Shown one piece after another: positions 53,901-62,495 of a stretch of 64,000 nt of DNA. Position numbers and translations under genes: made by a program. Source of the stretch: Kitasatospora mediocidica KCTC 9733 (GTDB lineage: Bacteria > Actinomycetota > Actinomycetes > Streptomycetales > Streptomycetaceae); NCBI RefSeq assembly GCF_000744225.1, contig NZ_JQLN01000004.1:1-64000 (forward strand), read 5' to 3'. The notes under the pieces are model-generated. The model searched no databases. It was not told where the DNA came from and was given only the letters and a program-made list of their open reading frames with translations. Each line of letters starts with the position of its first letter. Positions within the stretch are counted from its first letter, which is position 1.

Positions 53901-56661
53901 TGGCGGTGCTGTCGGGGATCGGGAACGTACCGCCGTCGGGCTGGAGCCGGCTCTCCCCGGCGCCGGAGGCGGTGTCGGGCAGGGCGTCGGGGATCGGCTT
54001 GGCCGCGTCCGAGCGCAGGCCGGTCCGGGGTTGGACGACCAGGCAGACGCTGCTGTTCGGGCAGTTGCCGCCACCGGGGGCGGCGGTGGCGGGCAGGATC
54101 GGGTAGCCGCCGGCCGAGGAGCTGAAGGTGACCCGGAGGCCCTGGATGTCGGCCGGTGCCACCCCGGCGGGGAAGCCGGGAGTGGTGCTGTCGGTGGGCG
54201 TGCCCGTCACGAAGACGGGCGGACTGGCGGTGCAGCCCGTGGTGCACACGTCCACCCGCACCCGGTCGGCGCCGGCCGGGAAGGTGACCCCGGCCAGCCT
54301 GGTAACCGTGACGGCGTCGAAGAACGCCGGGTCGGTGTCGGTGACGATCAGTCGCCGGAGGCCGATGTTGCCGCTGTTGAGGGTGGTCAGGCGGACCGCG
54401 ACGTCCTGCGGGACGATGCCGGTGACCGGGCGCAGCACGGTGCCCGGGTCGAGGGTCTTCTGCAGCGAGGCGGCGGCCTTGGCGGGCTTGACGTCGACCT
54501 CCTCGGAGCAGCTCGGGCTTCCGGAGGCGGCGCCGCCGATGCTGATGCCGACGCAGTTGCGCAGCTTGCCGGAGGTGACACCGGGCCGCAGCCGGACGGT
54601 GACGGTCGCCCGCATGAAGCCGCCGACCGGCACGCCGTCCGGGGCCTTCAGCCGGACGCCCTTGGCGCGGGCGAGCAGCGCGGTGTCCGGCGGCACGTAG
54701 TCGACCCAGCTGGAGAGGGCCGGGTCGTAGAGCTGGACGGCGAGCTTGAGCGTGCGCGGGTTGGCGTCGGTGCTGACCGCGACGATCTCCAGCTGGTCGA
54801 ACGGGTTGCCGGCGGCGGCCGGGTCCGGCGGGTCGGTCAGCTGGAGGTTGGGCAGGGTGACGTTGCCCTGGTTGGTGTAGCCGAGGCTGTAGGTGAGGTC
54901 CTGGTCCGGCGGGATCTCGGTCCAGGACGAGCTCTTGAAGCCGTAGCCGTTCGGATCGGGGTCCTCGACCTTGAGCGAGGCGCAGGCCGTGACGGCGGCC
55001 GAGCCGGAGCCGTTGGCGGGGTTGGTGGCGGCGGCGTCGGCGCAGTCGCTGACGCCGTCCTTGCTGTCCTGGGCGGTGACCTTGTCGTTGAGCGTGCCGT
55101 GCACGGCCAGCCCGGCGCTCGCGCCGGGGCTGATGGTTCCGGCGCCGTTGCGCTCGCCCGAGTAGGTGACGGAGATCCGCCGGGGCGGGCTGCCCGCCGG
55201 GCAGCCCGTGGAGGCGAGGGTGTGGCTCTTGGGCGGGTTGGCCAACGTGACGGCGGGGGCGGTGCTGCCGTCGCGGCAGGTGACGGTGAGGACGGCGCTG
55301 GTCGCCCCGTCCGGGAAGTCCAGCTTGAGCTTGTCGGCGTCGACCTTGTCGAACTCGCTGACGGCGGAGCCCGAGGGCTCGGTGATGGTCAGCGTGGCGA
55401 CCGCGAACGGCGCGCTGTTGCCGGCGGTGAGCTGGGCGGTGGCGCCGGAGTGCTCGCCGCGCACCGCTGTGCCGTTCTGGGTGAAGTCGCCCCGGTTGTC
55501 GGGGAAGAAGCGCTTCTCCAGGTCGACCGTGGCGATGTTGGGCAGGATGTCGTGGGTGGCGCAGCCCGGCACGCCGATGATGGTGAACCTGCTCGCGGCG
55601 TCCTTGACGCTCGGCTCGGCGCAGTTGGTCACGGTGGTCCGGCCGGCCGGGTCGATCTTGGCGCCGCCGGTGCGCCGGGTGTCGCGGAGCTTGACCTGCA
55701 TCGGCACCTTGGCGCCGCCCGCGTCGTAGGGCAGCGCGCGGCCGGTGGAGTCGGTGAACTCGAAGCGCACGCCGGTCACCTGAGCGGCACTCACCCCGGC
55801 GGGCAGCGACAGTGCCGGGCCGGGGACGGCGGGCGAGCGCACCCACTCGGAGTCACCGCACGCGCTGCCCGGGGGCTTGGTGCACACCAGCACGGTGACC
55901 CGGTCGGCGCCCTTGGGCATGGCCGTCACGGGCCCGAGCGAGACCAGATCGAAGTTCTCGTAGAGCTCCGGGCTCGCGTCCTCGATCCGCAGCAGGCTGA
56001 CCCCGTCCGTACTGGACGAGGTGTTGGCCGCGCCCAGCTCGATGGTGGACACCCCGCCGCTCTGGGCCACGTCGGCGCCGGGCTGCCAGCTCTTGGTGGC
56101 CTTGGCGTCCAGGTTCTTGGGGATGGTGACGGTCTGGGTGGTCGTGCCGATCACCTTGGCGGCGTTGTCGGCTCCGGCGGTCGCGGTGTTGGTGACCGAC
56201 TGGCCGTCCTTGAGCGGCCCCGTGGCGGGGACCCGCATCCCGATGGAGACGTCCGCCGTGGTGCCCGCCGGCAGGCCGACCGAACCGGCCGGGTTGGGCG
56301 GCGAGGCCAGCGCGTTGACGAAGTCGATCCGCAGCTTGCGGGTGGCCGGGTCGTAGTTCACCCGCATGGTCGGCGTGGACTGCGGCAGCGTGGTGGCGTC
56401 GAACTCGGCGGGGAGCGTGTCCTCGATGTAGGCGTTCACGCACGAGTTGCTCAACGACGAGCAGGAGAGCGTGAGTTTGTACGAGAACGCGGAGCCAGGA
56501 ACCAGCGGATCGGGGGCGCCCTCCACCGACTTGTCCAACGTCATCAGTGGCCCGGAGTACGCGGTCGCCGCGCCGGACCGAAAGGGCGGGGCTCCCAGCA
56601 TCAGCACCAGCAGGGCCAGTGTCGCCACCAGCACCCGTCTGCCCGCACTCGTCGTCAGCAT
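50953..56661 (-). CDS. Giant LPDTG-anchored surface protein with DUF11- and DUF5979-like repeats
   Basis: This protein of about 1,902 residues has a signal peptide (RRVLVATLALLVLMLGAPPF), some 1,300 residues of Ig-like/DUF11-type modules (for example PDLVIVDDVPGGLRFDD), then five about 110-residue repeats that each open with LTVTKKLTGAGAP-type strands (ILKNVVDP, LVIAKRVTG, LSVTKKLTG, LTLAKILTG, LSLLKRTTG). It ends in the sortase signal LPDTGSDLAPWALGAFGLLL plus an RARR tail. It is probably a wall-anchored stalk or adhesin. LPDTG differs from the LAXTG signal usual in streptomycetes. ATG 56661 is the likely start; GTG 56670 is possible. Confidence 0.88.
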   Translation of the reverse strand: MLTTSAGRRVLVATLALLVLMLGAPPFRSGAATAYSGPLMTLDKSVEGAPDPLVPGSAFSYKLTLSCSSLSNSCVNAYIEDTLPAEFDATTLPQSTPTMRVNYDPATRKLRIDFVNALASPPNPAGSVGLPAGTTADVSIGMRVPATGPLKDGQSVTNTATAGADNAAKVIGTTTQTVTIPKNLDAKATKSWQPGADVAQSGGVSTIELGAANTSSSTDGVSLLRIEDASPELYENFDLVSLGPVTAMPKGADRVTVLVCTKPPGSACGDSEWVRSPAVPGPALSLPAGVSAAQVTGVRFEFTDSTGRALPYDAGGAKVPMQVKLRDTRRTGGAKIDPAGRTTVTNCAEPSVKDAASRFTIIGVPGCATHDILPNIATVDLEKRFFPDNRGDFTQNGTAVRGEHSGATAQLTAGNSAPFAVATLTITEPSGSAVSEFDKVDADKLKLDFPDGATSAVLTVTCRDGSTAPAVTLANPPKSHTLASTGCPAGSPPRRISVTYSGERNGAGTISPGASAGLAVHGTLNDKVTAQDSKDGVSDCADAAATNPANGSGSAAVTACASLKVEDPDPNGYGFKSSSWTEIPPDQDLTYSLGYTNQGNVTLPNLQLTDPPDPAAAGNPFDQLEIVAVSTDANPRTLKLAVQLYDPALSSWVDYVPPDTALLARAKGVRLKAPDGVPVGGFMRATVTVRLRPGVTSGKLRNCVGISIGGAASGSPSCSEEVDVKPAKAAASLQKTLDPGTVLRPVTGIVPQDVAVRLTTLNSGNIGLRRLIVTDTDPAFFDAVTVTRLAGVTFPAGADRVRVDVCTTGCTASPPVFVTGTPTDSTTPGFPAGVAPADIQGLRVTFSSSAGGYPILPATAAPGGGNCPNSSVCLVVQPRTGLRSDAAKPIPDALPDTASGAGESRLQPDGGTFPIPDSTATLTVREGSNRLRVEKEPEHTVLSPGAAAPFNLHVRNTGTAPVPDLVIVDDVPGGLRFDDAFQGDQGLPYTLRYTLPPGAKEPARVLFEPVRDAGGRITKLVWRFPGWTFYPSEEVVVGYQVKLAGGVAAGTAITNVFGAGSATAPQLNCDPQSPRLGQVTDDPRYGPGTFCTSDADVVSRSGVSFDAAKWVTGDRALGYQDANTGAAVPAGDPRCPELTVAGVVYTRYPCVALTRPGQRFGFVIRVENTGTEPAKSLHLLDVFPAPGDTGVLLGDEQRGTQWDSIPTLTGPVGYTGTGNAAITYTTTRNPCGSQVATPRRSCAAASWNADTARATAFQAAVDFPAGMAPGTAAVFALPFQAPADLSTPGYPSVAWNSFAHTETVTVGGSTTDLPVTEPPKAGIGLVFGNVRILKNVVDPPAGVAVGPFTLAYSCLLTTASGDAVEVRGGQVRFDPGKPFDLSGVPAGAVCRFWETDSAGAQSDHQGEANAVVVTVTPAADATTRQQAEISNHYPRRDLVIAKRVTGQGAALVGEGPFKVTVDCAFNGKRLPGFPQELVFRGDGSQSVTDLPQGSSCDVLETDNGGASHVEYDLTHSSRVQLPPRPGEIEEPGPAGGPATVIITNDFPVGALSVTKKLTGAGAPQAGGPFRFRVSCDFNGRSAVLTRDVELTAPDHLTGRLDGLPVGALCTVTETDSGGADAPAKPVHGIVIKEGTTDLATAELSNTFSAGRLTLAKILTGPLAEAGYLKDAAFGLHVICRRDGHDVLDRTVTVRPGAPVSLPELLLVGTRCWATELPSGAGGTVVDHPDELHAAEVGVAAPDITITASNEYRPATLSLLKRTTGPGADAVAAKDVAVELSCRLTTAPGAAPIVLVDRRRYLLRPGQLRLVDDLPAPLPGGAHCWLTEPDPAGADSTVIDHGDEAHALLLDGTTPGVITATNHYPDSGRPLPDTGSDLAPWALGAFGLLLLGTLVRLRARRTD

Positions 56662-56890
56662 CGCTACCACCACTCCAGGTCGACAAGCCACACAAATGCT
56701 CGTCACACTAGATGTACGCAGAGTGATTCCCCCTGGTCGGCGCGACCGGGAAGTCGACTGCCGCCCTGATGGCCCAACCGGTCCCACAGTCGACCTCCCC
56801 CGACGATCGGGTCGTCGGCGGACGAGAGAGATGAGCTGGCCTCATATCAGTGATTCGCGCGTGGAACACCGGATGCGGCACAGTGGGCCT

Positions 56891-57523
56891 ATGAGTGAGC
56901 AGACCGAGGTCCTGCGCCGGCAACCCGTACAGCAGCGCAGCCAGGAGCGGCTGGAACGCATCCTGGACGCCTGTGCCGAACTCCTGGACGAGATCGGCGC
57001 CGCAGCGCTCACCACCAAGGAGATCGCCGCCCGCGCGCAGGTGCCGATCGGCACGCTGTACCAGTTCTTCTCCGGCAAGCAGAGCCTGCTGGCGGCACTC
57101 GCCCGCCGCAACCTGCAACGCTACCTGGACCGGCTGACCCGCCGCCTGGACGCCGAGTGCCCGCAGGACATCGGCGGCTTCGTCGACCTCGCCGTCGAGG
57201 AGTTCGTGGCCATGAAGCGTGCCGTGGCCGGTTTCGGGGCCCTGGACTTCGGGCTCACCGGGCCGACACCGCCGGCCGTCGGCGACGCCGAACACCTGCT
57301 GGACCTCACGCTCGACAACAACAGCACGGTCGCCCACCAGCTGCACCGGCTCACCTCCGAGCATCTGAGCGCCGGCGGACGCGGGCCCTCCCCGCTGGCC
57401 CTGCGGGTGGCGCTCGAATGCGCCGACGCGGTGCTCAAACTCGCCTTCGAGCACGACCGGGACGGCGATCCGGCGCTGATCGCGGAGTGCAAGATCCTGC
57501 TCCGGCGGTACCTGGCCGCGTGA
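56891..57523 (+). CDS. TetR-family regulator divergent from the surface-protein gene
   Basis: This 210-residue protein has an N-terminal helix-turn-helix: RLERILDACAELLDEIGAAA, then LTTKEIAARAQVPIGTLYQF and FSGKQSLLAAL, with a 130-residue ligand/dimer domain. It starts 230 bases from the surface-protein gene in divergent orientation, the usual arrangement for a local repressor. The open frame extends far upstream, but MSEQTEV at 56891 is the natural start. Confidence 0.9.
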   Translation: MSEQTEVLRRQPVQQRSQERLERILDACAELLDEIGAAALTTKEIAARAQVPIGTLYQFFSGKQSLLAALARRNLQRYLDRLTRRLDAECPQDIGGFVDLAVEEFVAMKRAVAGFGALDFGLTGPTPPAVGDAEHLLDLTLDNNSTVAHQLHRLTSEHLSAGGRGPSPLALRVALECADAVLKLAFEHDRDGDPALIAECKILLRRYLAA

Positions 57524-57676
57524 GGCCGATCAGCCCTCCCCGGGCGGCCCGGATCTGGAACATGAGTTCGCCGCACGTACGGGAAGTCGAACTTTTCACC
57601 CCCTGAAGAGTCAACTTAGTTGCAGGAGAATGCAATTCGGCCTGCCCGGACGGCGGCGGCTGGCTAGCTTCCTCGC

Positions 57677-58257
57677 ATGCGACGCACCACCGCCGGCTCC
57701 ACCGGCCCCGAGCATCACCAGCCGGATCCCGACCCCGGGCACCACCACGATCACGACCATGACCACGACCATGACCACGACCACTGCCACCCCACGCCAC
57801 CGCCGGTGCCGCCGACTCCCCCACCACCGCCCACACCTCCGCCACCACCGCCGCCGCCCACTCCCCCGCCCGTGCCGCATCCGCCGAGTCCACCCGCGCC
57901 ACCGCCGCCCCCACACCTCCACCGCCACCCCCCACCCACCCGGCTCCCCCGCCACCACCGCCCGCGCCGACCCCGCACCACCCGCCGGCGCCCGCCAAGC
58001 CCACCCCGCACCTGGCCGCACCCGCCCGCCCCACCCCGAGGCCGACGCCCAGCACAGCGGCGCCGCTGCCTCCCCCGCCCGCGCCCAGCCAGCTGCACGC
58101 CACCACCGCCGTGCCGACCCGGCCGCCGGACGAGAGCCTGACCGTCCCCGCCGTCGGCGCGGCCGACAGCGCGTTCATGCTCGTCGCGATCACCGTCCCC
58201 GCCGTCCTGGCCGGCGCGGTCACCTTCATCAACCACACTGCAGGGAGACGTCGTTGA
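57677..58257 (+). pseudogene. His/Asp-rich, proline-rich membrane protein read in two frames
   Basis: From ATG 57677 the frame gives PGHHHDHDHDHDHDHDHCHP (a likely metal-binding tract) and then a long Pro-Thr stretch. The natural C-terminus, AADSAFMLVAITVPAVLAGA then VTFINHTAGRRR and a stop at 58257, lies in another frame that has no start of its own before the tract. A shift of -1 (or +2) inside the C-rich region near 57900-57960 would join them. Its stop overlaps the next gene's TTG (TTGA), implying that the joined product is made or was made until recently. Sequencing slippage, decay or programmed frameshifting are all possible. Confidence 0.55.
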
Positions 58258-58985
58258 GCCTGGGAATCATTGTCGCCGTGATCATCGGCGGCGGAGTCGC
58301 CGTGGCCATCCTGGCCGCCTTCGGCCGCACCAGCCGCTCGCGCGAGGGCACCTTCTCAGGAGGCGCCCTGGGCTTTCTGGGCTCCGCCTCGCTCTCGTCC
58401 TTCATGCTGGTCACCGCGTTCCTGATCGCGGGCTCCTGGTCGAACCTCAACACGGCCCGGGGGCACACCTGGGACGAGGCCCGCTCGCTCAACGCGGCCT
58501 ACACCGACGCCGACCCGACCACCCGCCCACTGCTGCGCGCCTACGTGACCGACGTCATCGGCCCGGACTTCAAGGCGATGAGCCACGGCACGGCCGACGC
58601 CGGCACCTGGGCCGGCCTGGACGCCGTCCGCAGCCATGTCGAAGCCCTGCCCGCCTCCGAGCAACGCACCACCATGCTGGCGGACTTGGACGACATCTAC
58701 ACCAAGCGGCAGATCCGGCTGGCCGACGCCACCGCCTCACTGCCCGCGCCGCTCTACCCGGCACTGATCGCCACCGGGCTGCTGGTCCTGCTCTACGCCC
58801 CGATCGCCGGCCTGACGTTCCAGCGTCGCGAGGCCGTGGCACTCGGTCTGGTCGGCGCGGTGGTCGGGTTCGGCGTGTACCTGGTACTGCACATGACCCA
58901 CCCCTACTCCGGTCCCGTGCACGTGACACCCGTCGCGTACCAGCAGAGCCTGGACCGCTTCAGCCAGCTCTCCCAACCGAACTGA
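58254..58985 (+). CDS. DUF4239 (bestrophin-like) membrane protein
   Basis: This 243-residue protein has four hydrophobic segments: LGIIVAVIIGGGVAVAILAA, LSSFMLVTAFLIAGSW, PALIATGLLVLLYAPIAGL and VALGLVGAVVGFGVYLVL. A soluble middle region carries DEARSLNAAYTDADPTTRPL, typical of DUF4239. A TTG start follows GGGAGACG and overlaps the upstream stop. The function is unknown; the resemblance to bestrophin-type channels is only of fold class. Confidence 0.8.
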   Translation: MSLGIIVAVIIGGGVAVAILAAFGRTSRSREGTFSGGALGFLGSASLSSFMLVTAFLIAGSWSNLNTARGHTWDEARSLNAAYTDADPTTRPLLRAYVTDVIGPDFKAMSHGTADAGTWAGLDAVRSHVEALPASEQRTTMLADLDDIYTKRQIRLADATASLPAPLYPALIATGLLVLLYAPIAGLTFQRREAVALGLVGAVVGFGVYLVLHMTHPYSGPVHVTPVAYQQSLDRFSQLSQPN

Positions 58986-59005
58986 CGAAGCGTCACCCAC
59001 CTCGA

Positions 59006-59043
59006 GGGGGCGGTCGGTCCATCGACAGCGGACCCCCGCCCCC
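59006..59043. terminator. Imperfect GC-rich hairpin between convergent genes
   Basis: GGGGGCGGTCGGTCC (59006-59020) pairs with GGACCCCCGCCCCC (59030-59043) with one bulge. It lies between the DUF4239 and SnoaL-like genes. Confidence 0.55.
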
Positions 59044-59055
59044 GCGACCGGGTGG

Positions 59056-59382
59056 TCAGCCGGTGATCCGCATCCGGCGCACCCGGTCGCCGTCCACCTG
59101 GAAGGCGAAGTCGGACGGACCGTTGAACCCGTTGCCGCCGACCTCCGTGCTCACCACCACCTCGGCGCCGTTCTGCGCGACCCCGGTGACCTTGAGCGTC
59201 ACCGCGGATCCGAGGAACTCCCGGTCGCTCCACCCCTGGATCGCCGCCCGGCCGCGGAACTCCCGCCCCCAGTCGTCGACCACGCCGTCGTCGGTGAAGA
59301 AGTCCAGGAACGCGTCGAGTTCACCCGCGTTGACCGCCGCCAGCAGGCGGTCGAGCGGGTGCGGCACGGTGGGCGAGGTCAT
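59056..59382 (-). CDS. SnoaL-like / NTF2-fold protein
   Basis: This 108-residue protein fits the SnoaL-like domain: LDRLLAAVNAGELDAFLDFF, then TDDGVVDDWGREFRGRAAIQ with a central Trp, GWSDREFLG, and ending FQVDGDRVRRMRITG. Such proteins are small cone-shaped barrels that may bind ligands or act as isomerases. ATG 59382 has an AGGAGACC site. It is single and not linked to a pathway here. Confidence 0.85.
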   Translation of the reverse strand: MTSPTVPHPLDRLLAAVNAGELDAFLDFFTDDGVVDDWGREFRGRAAIQGWSDREFLGSAVTLKVTGVAQNGAEVVVSTEVGGNGFNGPSDFAFQVDGDRVRRMRITG

Positions 59383-59525
59383 GGCGGGGTCTCCTCGGGC
59401 GCTGGGATCGCTGCGCAGCCTTCCGCACCCGCGACGACGGCACACCGCGCCACGCCGCGCCGGCCGGGCCCGTTCGCCCGCCCGGCGCACGCCCACCCGC
59501 ACCCGGGCCAGCCCCCCAGACGGCC

Positions 59526-60740
59526 TCAGACCCGGTCCAGCGCCGCCGAGCGCCGCTCGAAGACCTCGGGCCGCGCGGTGCGCAGCGCCGTGGCCAACGC
59601 CCCGATCAGCACCGCCTCCTCGCCCAGCAGGCTCGGCGCCAACCGGGGCCGCAGCGGGGTGAGCCGGTGCAGTTCCTGCTCCACCCGGCCGAGCAGCAGG
59701 TCGGCGCTGTGCCCCACCCCGCCACCGAGCACCACCAGGTCGGGGTCCAGGACGGAGGACACCACGGCCACCGCGTAGGCGAGTTGCGCGGCCTCGCGGT
59801 CGATCGCGGCGAGCGCCGCCGGGTCGCCCGCCCGGGCCGCGTCGAAGACCTGCTTGGCCGTACCCGCCCCGCGCAGTCCCAGCTCCCGGGCCGTCCTGAC
59901 CACCGACTCGGCAGCGGCGGCCGACTCCAACGTCCCACGCCGCTGGGCGCGTTCACCCTCCTCGCAGGCAACCGGGCCGCCGGGCCGCGGCAGAAAGCCG
60001 ATCTCGCCGGCCGCGCCGTGCGCGCCCTTCTGCAGCCTGCCGCCGGAGACCACGCCCATGCCCAGGCCGGTGCCGATCAGCAGGTAGACGAAGAGCCGGC
60101 TGCCGACCCCGGCGCCCCGGGCGTACTCGCCGAGCGCGGCGAGGTTGGCGTCGTTATGGACGCTGATCTCGGTGTCGAGCCCGGCCCGGATCCGGTCGAA
60201 GAGCCCGCGCCGGCCCCAGCCGGGCAGGTTGGCGGCATAGCGGACGCGCTGCTCGGACTCGTCCCAGACGCCGGGCGTACCGATGGCCGCGTGGGCCACC
60301 GCACCGGGGACGAGCCCGGCCTCCTCGATCGCGGCCCGGGCCGCCGCGACGACGGCGTCGGCGACCGCGTCGGCGGTACGGCCCCGGTTGGGCACGTCGC
60401 GGCGCGCGACGATCTCCCCGGCCAGGTCGGCGACCGCGATCCGCAGCCAGCCCCGGCCGATGTCGACGCCCAGCACGTGTCCGGCGGTCGGGTCCGGCTC
60501 GTAGAGCACCGCGACCCGTCCGCGCTCGGGGGCCAGCGTCCCGGCCTCGCGGGCCAGTCCGGCCTGCTCCAGGTTGGCCAGCGCGGCGGACACCGTGGGC
60601 TTGGACAGGCCGGTGTCGCGGGCGAGTTGGGCACGCGAGGCGGGCCCGGCGGTGCGCAGCCGTTCCAACAGCAGCCATTCGTTGTTGCTACGCAGCCGCT
60701 GCCGGTTCCACGGCTGCTCAGCGGCCGGGTGGGAGCTCAT
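59526..60740 (-). CDS. ROK-family transcriptional regulator/sugar-kinase-like protein
   Basis: This 404-residue protein has an N-terminal winged HTH (SRAQLARDTGLSKPTVSAAL then ANLEQAGL) and an ROK domain with the ATP-binding VLGVDIGRGWLRIAVADLAG, EISVHNDANLAALGEYARG, and LLIGTGLGMGVVSGGRLQKG. The zinc motif CxCGxxGC is degenerate (GPVACEEGERAQRRGTLESA keeps one Cys). It lies 184 bases from, and divergent to, the permease gene, which it may regulate in response to a sugar ligand. Confidence 0.9.
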   Translation of the reverse strand: MSSHPAAEQPWNRQRLRSNNEWLLLERLRTAGPASRAQLARDTGLSKPTVSAALANLEQAGLAREAGTLAPERGRVAVLYEPDPTAGHVLGVDIGRGWLRIAVADLAGEIVARRDVPNRGRTADAVADAVVAAARAAIEEAGLVPGAVAHAAIGTPGVWDESEQRVRYAANLPGWGRRGLFDRIRAGLDTEISVHNDANLAALGEYARGAGVGSRLFVYLLIGTGLGMGVVSGGRLQKGAHGAAGEIGFLPRPGGPVACEEGERAQRRGTLESAAAAESVVRTARELGLRGAGTAKQVFDAARAGDPAALAAIDREAAQLAYAVAVVSSVLDPDLVVLGGGVGHSADLLLGRVEQELHRLTPLRPRLAPSLLGEEAVLIGALATALRTARPEVFERRSAALDRV

Positions 60741-60835
60741 CGTCGCCTCCGCGCCTTCATGGGGTCCGAGTGGATCATCTCTCTGCCTGCCGCCACTGTA
60801 TGCGCTGCGGCCTCTTGTTACCGGAACGGTCTTGA

Positions 60836-60861
60836 CGTGGAAAGTAAGGATACTTAACTTA
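60836..60861. promoter_or_regulatory. AT-rich palindromic patch, possible ROK operator
   Basis: The sequence GTGGAAAGTAAGGATACTTA followed by ACTTAATC contains AAGTAAGGATACTT, a partial inverted repeat (AAGTA/TACTT). It is an AT-rich island in very GC-rich DNA between the divergent ROK and permease genes. ROK regulators typically bind AT-rich dyads, so autoregulation plus permease control is plausible. Confidence 0.45.
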
Positions 60862-60923
60862 ATCACACCTCGGCAGATCCCTTCCTGCCTCTCCTCCCGC
60901 CACCCCACGCCCGGAGGTTCCCG

Positions 60924-62378
60924 GTGTCCACAGGATTCACCCGAAGAATCGGCCTCTTCCAGGCCACCGCCATCAACATGAGCCAGATGTGCGGCATCGG
61001 ACCGTTCGTCACCATTCCCCTGATGGTGGCGGCCTTCGGCGGTCCGCAGGCCGTGATCGGCTGGATCGCCGGCGCGGTGCTCGCCCTCGTCGACGGCCTG
61101 GTCTGGGCCGAACTCGGCGCCTCGCTCCCCGGCTCCGGCGGCAGCTACGTCTACCTGCGCGAGGCATTCCAGTACCGCAGCGGACGGCTGATGCCGTTCC
61201 TGTTCGTCTGGACCGCGATGCTCTTCATCCCGCTGATCATGTCCACCGGCGTGGTCGGCTTCGTCCAGTACCTGGGCTATCTGTGGCCGGGCATGAGCAA
61301 GGACCAGGGCGACCTGGTCGGGCTGGCGTTCGTCGCGCTGGTCACCCTGCTGCTCTGGCGCAAGGTGGAGAGCATCGCGCGGATCACCACGGTGATGTGG
61401 AGCGTGATGATCACCTCGGTCGCCGCCGTGATCCTCGCCTCGTACACCCACTTCAGCCCGTCCCGGGCCTTCACCTGGCCCGCGCACGCGATCCAGCTGA
61501 CCCACGGACAGTTCTGGATCGGCTTCGCGGCCGGGCTGACCATCGGAATCTACGACTACCTCGGCTACAACACCGCCTCCTACATGGGCGCCGAGGTGAA
61601 GGACCCCGGCCGGGTGATGCCACGGGCCGTGATCTTCTCGATCATCGGCATCATGGGCATCTACCTGCTGCTGCAGATCGGCGTGCTGGGCGTCATCAAC
61701 TGGCAGGACATGCTCGACCCCAACTCGATCGCCTCGCAGTCGGTCGCCTCGGCAGTCCTGCAGAAGACCTGGGGGAAGAACGCGGCCGACGTGGTCACCG
61801 TGCTGATCCTGATCACCGCGTTCGCGTCCGTCTTCACCGGCCTGCTGGGCGGCTCGCGCGTGCCGTACGACGCCGCGCGCGACGGCGTCTTCTTCCGCTC
61901 GTACGGCAGGCTGCACGAGAAGCACCGGTTCCCGGTGCTCGGGCTGGTCACCATGAGCGTGGTCACCGCCGCCGGCTTCTACCTGAGCCGGCACGTGGGC
62001 GCCAGCGCCACCCACCCGCCGCTGACCATCCTGATCGACCTGCTCACCACCGTCATGGTGATCGTCCAGGCGCTCGCGCAGATCCTCGCCGTCACCGTGC
62101 TGCGGCGCCGGCAGCCGGCGCTGAGCCGGCCGTACCGGATGTGGCCGTATCCGGCGCCGAGCATCCTCGCGGCCGTCGGCTGGCTGGTCATCTACGGCTA
62201 CGCGGACAAGAACTCGCCCGGCTTCCACCCCATCGAATGGTCGCTGGCCTGGGTCGCGATGGGCAGCCTGGCGTTCCTGCTCTGGGCGCGGGTGGAACGG
62301 ATCTGGCCGTTCGGGCCCAAGGAGATCCGTGAGGAGTACCTGACGGCGACCCCGGCGAGCGAGCCGAGCACCGTCTGA
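60924..62378 (+). CDS. APC-superfamily amino-acid permease
   Basis: This 484-residue, roughly 12-helix transporter has the family start GLFQATAINMSQMCGIGPFV, then TIPLMVAAFGGPQAV, SLPGSGGSYVYLREAFQYRS (GSGGxY motif), and the mid-protein LGYNTASYMGAEVKDPGRVM. It imports or exchanges amino acids or amines. GTG 60924 with a GGAGG site is the start. The upstream AT-rich patch (about 60836-60860, AAAGTAAGGATACTTAACTT) suggests a promoter or operator. Confidence 0.9.
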   Translation: MSTGFTRRIGLFQATAINMSQMCGIGPFVTIPLMVAAFGGPQAVIGWIAGAVLALVDGLVWAELGASLPGSGGSYVYLREAFQYRSGRLMPFLFVWTAMLFIPLIMSTGVVGFVQYLGYLWPGMSKDQGDLVGLAFVALVTLLLWRKVESIARITTVMWSVMITSVAAVILASYTHFSPSRAFTWPAHAIQLTHGQFWIGFAAGLTIGIYDYLGYNTASYMGAEVKDPGRVMPRAVIFSIIGIMGIYLLLQIGVLGVINWQDMLDPNSIASQSVASAVLQKTWGKNAADVVTVLILITAFASVFTGLLGGSRVPYDAARDGVFFRSYGRLHEKHRFPVLGLVTMSVVTAAGFYLSRHVGASATHPPLTILIDLLTTVMVIVQALAQILAVTVLRRRQPALSRPYRMWPYPAPSILAAVGWLVIYGYADKNSPGFHPIEWSLAWVAMGSLAFLLWARVERIWPFGPKEIREEYLTATPASEPSTV

Positions 62379-62495
62379 GGCCCGCTCACCGCCCGGTGCC
62401 TGCGCACCGCCTGAAACCCGGGTGCCGCCTGACGCCCGAACACCACCGGGAGCCCGTGCAGCACGCCGGCCCGCCGGATGATCGACAATGTCCCC

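Noticed and set aside
50863..56769. 1,968-codon plus-strand open frame
   Set aside because: Antisense shadow of the surface-protein gene. The minus strand has a signal peptide, repeats, a sortase motif and a terminator.
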